Shown piece by piece: positions 50,747 to 64,000 of a stretch of DNA of 64,000 nucleotides (its first letter is position 1; every line of letters starts with the position of its first letter). The translations under genes were made by a program, and so were the position numbers. Under the pieces are notes generated by a model that searched no databases, was not told the origin of the DNA, and saw only the letters and a program-made list of their open reading frames with translations. Source of the stretch: Progne subis subis (taxonomy: Eukaryota; Chordata; Aves; Passeriformes; Hirundinidae); the NCBI GenBank assembly GCA_022316685.1, contig JAKJHU010000024.1:7634501-7698500 (forward strand), read 5' to 3'.

Positions 50747-53700
50747 GAGAAGGGAGCATGCATCCATTTTCCTGGAAACTGATACAAAATAATCTTTCTA
50801 GTCCCAATTCTCCTTATATAATTCTGAGATTTTAATTCCATTAAATTCTGTGACTGTTGTATCCCATGTATGGCTGTTACTGTGTTTCAGGGCTGGACTA
50901 CTGGGTTAAGGGGAGTGGAAGATCAGGCAGGGTATGGAGCATATGCTGTACTGTGGCACTCTGGCCAGGTGTTGCTTGATTATATGCTCCCACCATCAGC
51001 TTTTCCTCCATTAAGTGTGTTTTTTAATATGCTTTTTTTTTTAAAAAAGGAAGATGTGAATAAACTTTAAGTGGCGTTTTTCACATAAAACATTCAAAGA
51101 GAACCTGCTGTGTTAGGTACAAAGGGTTAATTTGAAGTCTCATTTAAAAGCCACTGAATTATTCGCCTAAGGATAAGCTCACTTTTTCAGCTGCTAAATT
51201 TCTTTTGCCCTATAAATTAGTGGTAATAATGTTAGCAGGTTATAGAAGGGGAAAATATAGCAATGGAGCCATGTTAGTGCAAGCCATTTATCTTCTGTGC
51301 TAAGTTATACTTTAAATGATAGTTTAGGAAGCTGGGGCCAAGCATTTCAAAAGTCTCAGATCCCCAACTTCTTAAAAATATTCTGAATAATATTTGTGTA
51401 GGTTTGTGCACATGGAATTTCTGGTTTAAGTAATCTTACTCTGAGATAAGTTCACTGTGATGGCAACACTGAGCTGTGGTGTAATGGCTTGTGGTCCAGT
51501 GGAGGTGGGTTGGTTGTTTTTCACGTGTCAGTAATAGAGTAATAGCTGAGTTTAATATGTAACATCACACTTTGAAAACAGGTTCTGTTTAGAGTGTATT
51601 GTAAGCACAGAGCTTGTTAAAATTCAGATATTGTTTTTGTTGCTTCTGGTCAGTCTTTTTGTGTAAATGTTCAAAATAGAAATTTCCGAGGCCACTTGAT
51701 CTCTGTGCTTGTATTTCACTCATACTGTTGAATCAGCTGTATTGAGAGGGAAAAGATCAATTTCTTCCAGTTTGGGGAGAACAAAACAAAGATGGTTTCT
51801 GCTTTTTATAGCAATGAGCCAAAAGTCTTTGACTTGAAAAGAAGATCTCTTTATTTGCTTTATTTGTCTGACTATTGACAGTTTTATAGAATTAGCAGTG
51901 AAAGATGAGAAAAAACATGCACTTGATGGGGACAGATATTGTGCCCAGCAAACAAACTTCTGGACAATACTGGTGGGAAGATGCTTGTTTGTTTATTTAT
52001 TAAGCCTTTTTATGGTGAAAGACCCATAGATTTATCTGTTCATGATTAGATGGTTTCAGAACTGGTTGGAGTCAGAGGTGCTTTTGCTACTGTAGAAAAC
52101 TTTCTCCTCCTTTGAGGCAACAAATATCAAGCCATCATGCACAATAAAACCCAGTCATGGTAAGGAATTTAGATTACTTTTTGGTCACTCAAATTCTTTG
52201 CTGATGATTCAGTCTTCCTGGTCCCCAGCTCTGCATAAGACGGATCTGATTGATCACCTCTCTGTACTGGAGAGGCTGGTGTCTTTAAGACAGGTACCTG
52301 GCAGCAAGTGGTCATTTTGGCATGACCCCAACAGTCAGTTGAGTAGAATGGATGCTGACATTGAAATATGTGCAGAAACAACATGCTTTAGTCCTACTTT
52401 CTTCTACTTTTCGTACTTGGGCTTTCATCTGTATTTCATATTCAGTCTGTAAGTGTAGATGGCTTCTTGACTCAGTTTCCTCTTTTGCACTGTCTTCTTT
52501 TTCTGCCTGGAAGCTTCTTCTGACAGAATAATAGGAGTTTGGTTGTTTGTTCAGGATTTTCTGGGATCTGTGAGCTTGGTTAAAGCTGCTGTTACTGATC
52601 TTGGGCAGTTTACAGATGTTTGGAAGTCCAGAACAAATGTCCATGTGCTGCATATGTGCAGGTGCTACATTGCTGTGTTAGAATGACAATACTGCTGCTT
52701 TTGAAGGAAAGGATTGGACATTGCAGATGAATTTTCAGGTCATTAGTGGTTTGGGTTTTTTTGTTTGAGTTTTAATATTGGCCTACATACCTGTAAATTT
52801 CTCCCTGGACATACTGTGATGTTTTAGCAAATCACCCTGCTTCATTACTTACATAGGTGAGGCTCTATGCGGCGTGGTAAGTTATTTCAGGTTTTTGACT
52901 AGAACAGTGATCTTGCAAAGTGAATGCATAGAGAAGCTGTTTGCAGAAGTTTTCAAGTTTGTAGCATCTTGTGTATATATAGCTTGTCCCGTAAGAAGAT
53001 GCTATAGCAGTAACCTGAGATGATGATAATCTGTAAACCAGACAAGATTTACTCAGAATCTGTTTAATCAGAACACTAAACAAAACTTTTTGATTTTCTT
53101 TTCTTTTTTTCTTTTTTCCCCTAAATAGCATTTCTACCCTCACCCATCTACCCCATCCTGAAAGCTAGAGGCAAGTCTAACTTGGACCGAGAGCTGAACT
53201 GGTAAACATTGTATAGCTCCTTCAGTCTCCTTGAAAAATTATTCTGTCTGAATAAAAAGCATTATGTTAATTCAACAATGGTAAATTAATGGTGTCCAAA
53301 CGGACTGTGCCATGAGGCCCTAAATATGTAAATAAATTGAAGCGACATTGTCTGCACTTAATAAATTGTTAAATCAGTTTAGACTTCTCCCACATCAGGT
53401 CTAATACTGCTACATCTAGGGTGGCTCTTCGTAGTACTTCTGTAAATGTAGTTTCCAGGAGTTTAACACAGGAAGTGGAGATGAGAAGGCAAGGGCAGTG
53501 CAGCAGTGCAATGTGGGTGCCACTTAAAAAGGGAGTAGCTCTAGTTTTGAATTCCATATGAGGGGTTAAGAGTGGGCTTACAGGAACACTGATTAGGAAA
53601 GAAATTTTAAGAGACCATGTGTCATGACTGCAATGTCCTGTGATTGTAAATGGTGAGCCTAGTAGTGCTGAGGAAATTAAATTAAATTCCTTCAGGGAAA

Positions 53701-56700
53701 GCTTTTATGTTAAAAAACAGTCTCTTGCATGGTCTTCAAAAGTGGAACAAATACCTTTATATGACTAAAGTGTGATGGATCTCACTTCTACTGAATGTTT
53801 TGTCAACATCTAGATGAGATAGCTGTGGGGAACAGGTATGTGCATGCATAAATATTTACACATAGACATATGTACATACATATGCGGTAGTGAGGCATTG
53901 CATGAAGTCCTCTGGTAATCAGAGCAGTTGTTGTGACTCCACACTGTCATATTAGTGTTCTCCACCATGGAAATATTCATTCAAAGTGAAAATGCTTGAG
54001 GAGCTTTTGAAAGTGGTAGTTTGTGTCACTATTGTGCTTATCATGGACTAAAAGGAAACTGCATCTGTGCAGTCAGCACATTTTCTAAACAGTATTATCT
54101 CTTTCTAGGAAGGTCTTTTCATGTTCAGTCAGTGAGGTTTTGAAAGCACAATCAAGTCTAAAGGCTCTCTGCTGCCCATACCAGGGGGATGCAGGTTATT
54201 CCAGTGCTCTTGGTGGCAGCCAGCCTAGGTACTCCCCAAATTTTCCTTCCTGCTCTCAAATGCACTAATGGCCAGCAGAAACCTGCTTAGTCTCTTTGTT
54301 GCTGGGTTACTTTCCTGTTGTGTTAGTGAGCTGAATCAGCTCCCAGGGAAGGCAGGTTTGATCAGCATCAAAAGAGGTATAAGATAGCTGGAAAGTGTTG
54401 GTGGTAAGGAGAAAGGTGGAGTGAATGAGGTACCCTGGGTTTGGCTGTGGCTAGATGTTGGATGATTCATCCTGTCTCATAAACCTGCAGTGTTAGGTTT
54501 TATTGTTTTTTCATTACTGGTAGAAGTAGCCGTGTATGCATAGCTCTGTCAAACCTGCCCTCCCAGACTTGTACACTTGGGTCCATCTCCTTGCTGATGG
54601 TGTGTCCCCCTGTCCATGTGAAGCTGAGCGCCGTGCCCTGGGTGCCAGGACAGCATTTGTCACCTGCCAAACAGCCACCAGGGCCTGGGGGCCTGTCCTG
54701 CAGCTAGGCTGGTTCTTGTGAGCAAGCTTCAAATAATGTCCAGCCATGAAGTCACGGTGCCCACAACCGCCTTGGCTTGGGGCCTTCCTCAGCACTGGGA
54801 CCAACATGGTGTTTCCTAGTCTTCTTCAGAACCTTGAAAAATTTTGAGCACAGAGTCTTTCCTAGTTAAAACCAAACTAGATAATAAATATTCAGAAGTC
54901 TGAAGAGAGAACCTGTAGAAGGGCATATTCCAGGACTGATTTCCCTGCAGAATCTACAGTAGAGGACAAGAAGCCGTTGGTTAACTGAGTGAAGGCTGTG
55001 GTACAGTACAGTAGTTTTTGCATTTTTTCTTTATTTTTTAAGTATATTTTGTGTTTTTCAAGACAAGACTGAAGCTTTCAAGTGTTTTGTGGAGGCAAGT
55101 TTTGTTTTGCTTGAGCACTTGATAAGGATCTGTTTTCAAGGTTTATTCAATGAGACAGTGATAGTGAACTCATCCTTAAAGGGTCAGTTACAGGAATTCG
55201 GCCTTCAATTGAACTTGTAATCTTGTTATTTTTAATTAGGAAAAAGCTGGCATGCTTTCAGTTATGGAGCCATCTTTCCCCAAGGTTTTTCTCCTTCCCT
55301 TTGACTTTTGCAGCTTCTGAGATCCCCATTGCATTTCATGGGGCTGAGGTAAGCGGTTGCCAACTGCTGCAGCTGAAAGCCTGAGTAACAGAGCCATGTT
55401 TCTTTATTTTGTGAAGGGTCCTGTCCACTGATGAGGGTTTTCAGTCCCTTTGCAGCTGAGGACTGGGAAAAGCAGCCCCATCATGTCCTGGTCTGGCTGG
55501 CAGCGTGTGGATCTCGTGTTTCAATGCCGCTGCTCTCATTCCAGCACTGTGTCCAAAAGCGGTGTTTATCAGATCTTCCTGACACACAGCACTGAGCAGA
55601 TGTTCCCTTTTTTAGTATGGAGTGATGTTTCTGATGTGCAAACTGAGATTAGAAAGGGGAAGCCTTATAAAGTTTCATGCTTGAGTGAAGCACCTCTATG
55701 TGTTTCTGACAGGCAAAACTAAGGGGAAGAAAAACCAAACCCCAAACCAAAAGGCCCTCTCCAGCTGCTTTTCACTGAGTGCCTGATGTTGCAAGCAGAA
55801 TCCACAAGCTTCAGTACTGGCCCAAGATTAGAGGCAGTGACTGCTGGCCTGTTCTGATGGGCTAGTCACTAATGGCAAGGCTCCCATGCAGTCCTGGGCC
55901 CAGTGACAAAGTTAAAGCAGATGATAGCAGGAAGTTGCTGTTGAGCTGACAGCTGTGCCATCTGGTACTCGGCATTTTTGTGGCTGTCAAAAAGATATTT
56001 TGGAAAGGAAATTACCTCTCTCTAACTCTCCAGATGTGCATGCATCCATATGTACCAGGATCCAGAATTCATTGGTCCCTTTCTGAAGACCAAAATATGA
56101 CTTGCTGGTAATTGAATTGACAGATAAAAGCAAGACATCTTATTGAAAGTGGAGCCATGTGTAGGCAGGTGTAGTGAATGCCAAGTGTTGATGAATCTTA
56201 AGGGACTAGGTAGGAGCGGTTAAATGGCATTATAGGGGTTGGATAGGAAAGAAAACCAGCTATCAAGAAGGAAAGGAACTCCTAGAGGTGGTGAAAAAAA
56301 AGGATAGGAACAGAACTCCTGTAATTTCAGTGTGTCTATGTGAAGAAAAGGAAGCAGCTTGGGCCATATAAAAAATTAAATAAAAGGAAAACTTTGGCTA
56401 TGCCTTTACTTTGAAGCTTGGATAACCTATCAAAAATAATGCTAATGTTATGAATTAAAGGAAAATCTGATAATGGTTTGTAGAATTGTGTGATACTGTA
56501 ATTGTTTAGGAATGTTTGTGAGGTGTCTAATAGATGCAGTAAAAGCAATTGGAAAACTTTCTAAATTGCAAGACTAGCTATCAACTCTGGTTGGGATGCC
56601 TCCTGAACCGGTAAACACAAGACACCTCTAAATCTCTCCTGATCTCATTGAGGCTGCTCTCATTAGTCCCCAGATAAGATATAAACTCTTTTCATTGCAT

Positions 56701-59700
56701 GGCAGTGCCCCTTGGACAAACAATATAACACTGTGTATTTCTGGGCAAAAGATGGCTGCATATGCAGTTCCAAATGAAGGTGAGTAGGGATCAAGCATGT
56801 GAGAGCTACTTGCAATTCTGAAAAACTGTCATGGGGTATTTTTAATCATTATGATTAAAAAAGGAAGAAAAAAAACCCCAAAAACCAACCAACAAAATCC
56901 ACCCATTCCAAGAATCCTACCCTTGCCCCCCAGGCTAGTGTATGCATTCTGTAGTCTTACTGGTACCGAATATTTTGGTTACCTTCATCTGTACTATTGG
57001 TACTGCCTGAGATGGGATTCCAGCACTTCCTGTGTTGGTTTGAAAATCATTAGAACTTGTATCAGCATTTTCAAGAATACCCATGAGTATGCCAAGAACT
57101 GAAGGATATATTTGCAATTTAAATAGGTATTTTTGCTGAGAGAGACTGAGAAGACTTGTTTCCTTAGATAAGCACAGATTGCTGAAGCTTACATGTGTGT
57201 TTTTGTGCATGCTCTTTGATAAATTCCTGTATGGCTGATTGTGAAAGTAAGTATGGTTCTCTCACTTTGCCTCCTGAAACTGATTTTATGAAATCTGGGA
57301 TTTCCTTCTGTGTCATTTTTAATTTACCCAATTTTAGTAAAAGCAGTAGTGTGGGTAGGATGGCTTGATGAGTTACAATGCTGATTTATTAACAATACAA
57401 TGCTTTTGAAACCTGTTTTAGAGCTTTTTGCTCTAAGCAGGCATTAAATTTTTATATAGTTTTTTTTCCCCTCTTTTGGCCACAATACAGAGCTCTCATG
57501 TAAACCAAGCAGAATGCTTCCTGTTGTTTTCTGATAAAAAGTGCACTTCCATTTATTGTTTCCATGCAATTTCCTATCTTTCTGTGGTAAAGAGGGGTAA
57601 ATCTGAGACAATTTATGGGCTATCTCTAGGGAAAATAGACTTTTACAGCATGAAGTTGGAATGTTTTTAGGAATAATGAACAAGGAATGTTAGAAATAGT
57701 TCGTGTTTGTTCATTTCTTCCTCTTTGCACAATCACTTTGCTCAAGACAGCTTCATCCATTAGCAATGATGAAAATTGAATGCTAAATTTGCTTCTTCTG
57801 CTAAAGTGCAATGTTTCTTTGTGTTTTAGGTACTGCTTATCTGAAAAAATTTTGTTTCTTTTACAGACTTGATAAAATTTTGTAATTTGAGTCAGGCATG
57901 CCTGGGGAACAGAGAAGCCCTCAGTCTAACATTGACCACTGTTTAAAAAAGAATGGATGCTTCATGGGACAGAAGATTTGTCCAAGAGAATCATCTGCAT
58001 TTGATTTTTAGATTAATTGCTTGAAACTTGGGGTTTTTTTCTACTACTTGAAGATAACAAAAGGAGAAAGTCAACAACCCTTTTTGAAACACTGGTGGAT
58101 CACTTTGTTTTCAGTTCTTTGACATGGGAACCAGAAAATGTGCTTTCTGGATGTGTTCAAATGAAAGTCAATGCATACGTGTTGTTCTGTTTTTTATGAG
58201 TATTAAAAAGATGCTCTTATGTTAGTGGAAATGTTTTCCAAATGCTGGCTTGGGAGGAGGAATGAGAAAGAGACAGTAAGAACATGTGTGGATGAGTTTG
58301 CACATTCAGGCATGGAAAAATACTAGAGAGGAGTTCCTGTAAGTGGTGTTTTGCTGCAAGCCTCGAGAGAAGGTTGGGCTCTGACAGTTCTGGTCAGAAA
58401 GAAGTACAGCAGAGGTTACATAAAATGTAGCTCTGTGGTAGAGTACATCTGCTTTTGAAAGACTTCTTTGTTTTCCAGGTGCAGATGTTTGTTTTCTAAG
58501 ATTATGCCTCATGGGTAGCAATGTCTTGAGATTGTGCTCAGCGGATATGTTAAACCAAACAGGTTTTTTATTCATTGCCTTTTCTGTTTAATTAGCTTTA
58601 TATGTGTATAAACAAGACACCTGGAGTTTCTTTTGTTAAACAAGATACTTAACTGATTGACATTGCCTATCTTTGCCTTGCTTGCTTAGGTATTGAAATA
58701 GAATTTTGCTGTGTAACAGATGGACATGACTTTATAATTTGCAATTTTTTAATGAATTGGATAGTTTAGGTTTAACTCATAATTTCGAAGTAGCAGTACG
58801 TTACTACAGCTGTTCAGTTTTATTTGATAGTTAACCTTTCCAATTAAACTTACATCAGTTTTATGTCCTGATAAGGACAAAAGATTAATAGAAGCTCATT
58901 TTTCAAGAAGTGAAAGAAGGAATTTATGCTTTAAAAATGTAATTTGCATTTTTTTCCTGTGTGGAAAAAACTGAGATCCATGCAGGTAACACTTGAAATT
59001 AGATCATCTCTCCTTAACAGGGATAAACCTTGTGCTTTTACTAGTGGCTGGGAACCATGGGAGTGGATGTTTTGCAACATATCCACCGGAGAGGCATAAA
59101 AAAATTATTTTGCTTAGAAAGAGAAGCCAGCATCAGGAGTTTGTACCAAGCATAACAGCAACCTAAAGAGGTATGGGGCATGTCATCTGAATGATTCCTA
59201 GTGGGCAGGCAGATGATGTCACGTAGACTTTACTATATATAACAGAAATGTCTAGAAAAACTGCAGAAAATAGAGGCTCAAAAGACATGGTAGATTAAGT
59301 GTAATCTAATGTGTTGAAATATCTGAATAGTTTGGTCCATACATGGAATAAGTCTGGGCAGAGTTGATAATAGTGGAATGGGAATTAATTGGGGGATAAT
59401 GTTTGGGGATGGACAGCACATGGAGCAAGGGTTGAATTGCACTGTAGCATTAGCACCAGATGTCAGTGTAAAGGTGAAGAATGTAGGTTAATGTGTAATT
59501 CCAGAGAATTTTTCTTCTTCCTTGAAGAGAGGGGAAGGGTGCAGTGGAGGTTAGTGAGCTTGGTGCACTGGAATGGGAAACCTCTGAGTTTTTGCAAAAG
59601 CACATGTTTTTAGTTAGTACAGCTTGTATGTTTTACTCCTTCTACAACCCAATCTTGCCACCTGTACTGGATATTTCCTCAGGATGTATTTTTTTTCTTC

Positions 59701-59892
59701 TCAATAGAAGTTTTATAGCTCGTTGAAATCAAATAGGTATCTGTAAAGTCTGATGTCTTGGGTGTTTTGGTTGGTTGGATTGGCTTGTTTTTTCAAAATA
59801 GCTAAAATTAGTTCATGAATCTTCTCCCTGCAATATTAAATGTCTCACCCTTGCCTCAGTGGTGATTCAGTCAAAAGTAGCTCAACCAGGAG

Positions 59893-59907
59893 AAAAAAAA
59901 AAAAAAA
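59893..59907 (+). repeat. Homopolymer (A)15
   Basis: A run of 15 A followed by GCGCTAG in intron 2. It is simple sequence only. Confidence 0.85.
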
Positions 59908-62234
59908 GCGCTAGATGTGATAGTAAAAGAATTCCCCAAAAATTAAGCACCTCAAGGAAATGTGTAGATTTATACAAATATAAAAGGCTTTAGACAGTCA
60001 TATGCTTTAGTCTTCCTCCTGGCCAGTATGATGATCCCTGCATCTTTCTTATGGCAGTCACACTTATTCAGAGAGGAAAATCATGATCCAGGAGTAGTCT
60101 TGGACAGCCCAGCTCCTTGTAGTTGCTGATCATCATGGAGGTGCTTCTCCTATTCATGAGCAGAAACACTGAGGTTTCCTCTGTGCTGTTGTCTCTCGAC
60201 ACAAAGCCCATGTATTATTTTCTACCATTTGATCTTGTCTTTTCAATCTCTCAAAGCTGCTTGCCAGAATGAACTGGTCCTGAGCATTGATGTCTTGCTT
60301 AAGTGCTTGCTTAGAAGTATGAAGCTGGGTTTTTTTCATGGTCATCTGTACTAAAAACTTATCTTCATATTAATAGTGGAAGTTGTCGATTATCCTCTAC
60401 ATTAAAATTACTAGGAATTTGGCTTTCCACATGGGCTTCTGTGAAGGGGTGTGCAGGAAGGAATTTAGTATTTACTGTTAGAGAGCCACCCATACTGAAT
60501 AAGTAGTAGTGACTAACATTTTCTTTGAGAGTGATAGGTGTCACTTCTGTCTGTAAATTCTTATTTGCCTCAACTCTTGTGTATATTTTTTGGTATAAAT
60601 GCTTCCCTCAGTGAGAAACCCTTTGTGAGAAGAAGGTTGTGTAGATGGTAACAACTGCTCCATGTAGAACAGCGGCCCTTTGCCCATGCACTTGTATCTT
60701 TAGAAATGAGTGGTGAAGATTATGGGAAGAAGTTATTGCTGGGTCTTGCTCAAGTGCTCTGCGAAGCTTTTTAGTTCAAGAGAAAATTATTTCCCCTCCC
60801 TATTGTCATTCAAAAGTAGATTTGTTTCAACCATCATTGTCACTAGGAGATTTAAGAGAATGCCCTTAAATTAACCTTCTCTAAAAGAAATTTAGTGAAA
60901 GTCTGTCATTTGGGCACACTGAAATCTCTGCTTTAGTTAGCCTCCTCCATATCTTAATGTGCCTTTTGGCATAAAGTGATGAATTCTAGCAGGATCTGCA
61001 GTAATTTATATTACTTTGTACCCAACAGCATAGAGATCCCTTGTGTTCCTCGAGTCTGGATATTCTGAGTTTTTTTGGTTTTATGTAAAATGACTAGATT
61101 AGTGTTATTCCCTCATTCAAAAATCAATTACAATAAATCTGTCCTTCTTCTGAGGAGTAGTCTATCCCATTGATGTGGCTTGTACCCTCTGCTCTGGCAT
61201 ATGGGAATCATGCAAATGTGCTGTGAAGCCCCCAGCACAGATTCACGCCATTTGTGGTGGCTGCTCGTGCTTTTCAGCTGACAGCACTGCAGAAATCACC
61301 ATGGAAATACAACAGAAAGTACATTACCTTTTACTGTTTTAATAAAATGAGTCACAGTTCTGAGTTGGTCTTGGGTTGTTGTGTTATCCCCCTTAGTCTT
61401 ACTCCCATTTCTGCTACCTTCTTATAATAGAACACGTGTTCCTCATTAGTAGCATGGATGATATGGGAAACAAGAATGTTGAAGTTGTATTGAATATGTT
61501 CCAGATGGACACAGCTACACAGTATCAACCAAGGTTGGGTCTGCACTGATTTCCTTTAAAAGATTAATTGGAAGAGAAAAATAATTCAATACTCAACAAT
61601 TTTCTAGAATTCTGAATTCACTTAATATTTGCAATAAACATTATATTGTAAAATACATACCTAATAATTGGTTCTTATTAAACTGCCTAACCTGCTTTGT
61701 ATCCTCTAAAGGCATTAAGCAACTAAAATTTTATTGGGGTAGGAGCCAGGATTTGCTAACAAGATGTAAGTGGTTACATGCTCCAAAGTTAAACAAAAGC
61801 CCAAGGATGGCTGTGTGTGTGCACTTAGATTCTGAGCAGAGAAGGCACTAAAGGCTTGTGACCACACTAGGCTGGATAAACTGGAAGATATATTTGAGCT
61901 TTTAAGTGCTTTGATGGGGATGGAGATGCAGGAGAATAACTGTAAACATTTAGAGCTGATAAGGCAATCTTGATGTGTTAATTGGATGTTGATAATAATG
62001 AATTTTGGCAGGATGTTGGTGTCACTGATGCAGGTGAGGTTGGTAGGAACAGGGTGTGAGGCTGGAGTGGGAAACTGGCAAAGCCTTATCCTGATGTTTG
62101 TGGAGAACAGAGAAACAGTAAAGCTTAGGTAGGATGAGGCTGTGGTTTTGTGTTGACTTTCAAATATAAGTAGGTGGTGTGGAGGTGTTAAACAATCAGA
62201 TTAGTAGTGTCCTAGGTAGGACTTGGTTGATTCT

Positions 62235-62250
62235 CCCCCCTCCCCCGCCC
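62235..62250 (+). repeat. C-rich tract
   Basis: CCCCCC-T-CCCCC-G-CCC within AT-rich intron. Three C runs here and more C nearby give a G-rich complement on the minus strand. Confidence 0.85.
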
Positions 62251-64000
62251 ACTATCTAGTGGTAGATATGCATTTTGTAGGAATTAGCTAGCTTTCTGGT
62301 CAGAGAAAAGTGGCACGAAGGGAGATGAAGATGAAGAATCTGTGAGAGAGCCAAAAGTTGCTAATTTGGATAGAGGAGTGCTCTTACAGTTCTCACTGGA
62401 GTGACAGTGCCTTGTTGCAGCATCCACGTTTGAGTGTGGCAGATCTGCAGGTGCAGTAGGAAGGGCTGGAAAGAAATGTGGTTAATGAATGTTGAGTAAA
62501 TAGCTCTAGCATTGCTGTGGTGCACACAGTGTAAGAATAGACTAAAGTACAGTATAAATGCAGAGGAAGTGGCAGAAGGAGCTGCCTTGTGCCATTGACA
62601 GGCTGAGCATTCACTGGACTTGGTGATCTAGAAGTAAGTTTTCCTGTCACTTGGCACTACCTCCAGGCTTGCCGGTGTATGTGGGCATGGCGCTGCAGCC
62701 AGGTTCGTGGTTGGGCAGATGTGTGAATATCAGCGCAAGAGAAACGGTGACAGTGAGAGTCTTGAGTTGCTGGGAGGGGCCCGATGGGCCCAGGGCATAC
62801 CTGCTCAGGCACCTGTGTGAAACCTGGCAAAAAAGCGACAGCTGCAGTAACCCCTCAGTTATTTGCCCCCACAACATACCTTGTACAGCCTCACAGCACG
62901 TGTGGTCTGATTGCAGCGGAGCGTTCTCCAGATACTCCAGTCATTGGTTCGGATTTCTGGGGATATATCCCTTTCTCTTACAAGGCTGGTCTGAAAGCAG
63001 TTCTATCAAAGACAGTAATTCCCCAAAACACTGGATTTTTGGAGTGGCTTAGAGCAGCTCTGTGCACCCCTTCCCTCCAAAGAGAGCTGACAGAGGGGAT
63101 GTGCCCCAGGCTGCTGGGGTGTGGGGGCAGATGCTGTGCAGCTGCACTGCTCCAAGAGTGGACCTACACCAGTAAGCCCTGCTCAGGACTGGCACAGCAT
63201 GTGGGCTCGCTGCCAGCAGGGTGATGGGATTTCTGCTGGAGATCTGGCCCCTTTCCAGCTGGGGTGGAGTGCAGGAGAGCAGGCATGCCTTGTTCTGCCT
63301 GTCCCTGTGCAGATAAGCTCAGCTGCACATGGTTATCCAGGATGTGACCTTCTCCTCCCTCCGGGACTGTTTCCATCTTGCATGTTGGGCAGAACGGAGG
63401 GATTTCTTAATGTGCATTTGAGTTGCCAGCAAAAGAGGCAGCTACAGCCTGAACTAGTCACAATCATCTTCCCCTTGTAGGATGTGAGGGGAAAATCCAG
63501 ATGTCTTTTACTCTAATGTAAATTTGTTCAGAGTAAATATCAGAGGAAGGCTGTAGGGGAGGATTGCTAGATGTCCTACACGGGAATAGGTGTTCACAAG
63601 GAAATCACAAGGGAGGTATTGGCTCTTTCTCCTGGGTCTTTGCTAAGTGCACATTTTTGTCAGCAACTCCCATTTCTGGTTTTGTTCAGTCTTGCACTTT
63701 GTTCTTTGTGGGCGAGTGTGTGTTATGATTGAAGCATCTTAACTATCAACTCCATTCTGGCCAATGAACAAATATTCCTTTCTTTCCTAGCCCAGGAAAT
63801 GTTTGTGGAGTTTAGAGAACTGTTTTGTGCAGGTTGCATGGTGTGCTGTAGGACTTAAACATCAGTGGCTGGGCTAATTGATTAGTAGGTTTTCTGATGT
63901 GCTCTTGTACATCAGGAAAATGTAGCCTTCTATACTGGTTGTGTTTGTTACAAATTCTAAATACTTCTTCAACTCTTACAAAGGGCAACTTTTTAATGGA

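Larger units (their letters stand above)
34077..64000 (+). other. TGFBR3: Intron 2 of the TGFBR3-like gene, running past the window end
   Basis: At least 29,924 bp from the GTAGGT donor with no exon I can support. I looked for a betaglycan ectodomain start continuing the phase-1 split codon and saw none. TGFBR3 is known for very long 5' introns, so this is expected. Contents: CR1 copies at 34,650-34,815, 35,825-35,925 and 50,150-50,746; a 15-bp tandem duplication at 40,641; short A and T tracts at 38,296, 41,049 and 59,893; G-rich and C-rich tracts at 46,382 and 62,235; a small stem-loop at 37,299; and GC-rich patches at about 41,530-41,960, 54,510-54,810 and 62,650-63,480. The remainder looks like unique, AT-rich intronic DNA. 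Confidence 0.65.

Noticed and set aside
62651..63224. Candidate TGFBR3 exon 3 in the GC-rich block of intron 2
   Set aside because: The translations lack the cysteine-containing start of the betaglycan ectodomain expected after the signal peptide, and no convincing phase-matched acceptor and donor pair was seen.
1..64000. tRNA genes, rRNA genes, CRISPR arrays, prokaryotic operons and LTR retroviruses
   Set aside because: No tRNA B-box cloverleaf, regularly spaced repeats, paired LTRs or gag/pol-like frames were seen. The sequence is ordinary vertebrate intergenic and intronic DNA.

Overview
The window is vertebrate nuclear DNA, most likely from a bird. It is AT-rich, sparse in genes and poor in repeats. 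The interspersed elements I recognise are CR1 non-LTR retrotransposons, including one 3' end with the ATTCTRTG-type terminal repeats typical of avian and reptile CR1. There are no operons, phages, CRISPR arrays or bacterial-type genes. Nearly all open reading frames here are chance frames in non-coding DNA.

One gene is supported, on the + strand: the 5' end of what is probably TGFBR3 (betaglycan, the type III TGF-beta co-receptor). It begins in a CpG island at about 19,960-21,155. The promoter is TATA-less, with GC boxes, a CCAAT box fused to a YY1-like motif, and a long G-quadruplex-prone run. A non-coding first exon ends at a strong donor after 20,731. Intron 1 is 13,169 bp. Exon 2 (33,901-34,076) carries the rest of the 5' UTR, a 7-codon upstream ORF, the start codon at 34,016 and 20 codons of a signal peptide, then splices out in phase 1. 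The rest of the window (34,077-64,000) is intron 2, in which I could find no further exon. The gene identity rests on the signal-peptide match to known betaglycan N-termini.

Layout: 1-19,960 is intergenic DNA upstream of the promoter, with CR1 traces at both ends, a cluster of homopolymers and a (TAA)8 microsatellite near 9.15-9.82 kb, a perfect 28-bp palindrome at 10,545 and a 19-base C tract at 12,731. 19,960-21,155 is the CpG island. 20,732-33,900 is intron 1. 34,077-64,000 is intron 2, with three CR1 copies (34.65, 35.83 and 50.15 kb), a perfect 15-bp tandem duplication at 40,641 and several GC-rich patches of unknown nature (41.5, 54.5 and 62.65-63.48 kb).

I found no convincing new biological system. 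The observations most worth checking are the layered 5'-leader control features of the gene (two minimal uORFs and two competing donors exactly 100 bp apart), the perfect palindrome, and the small CpG-dense patches outside the island.
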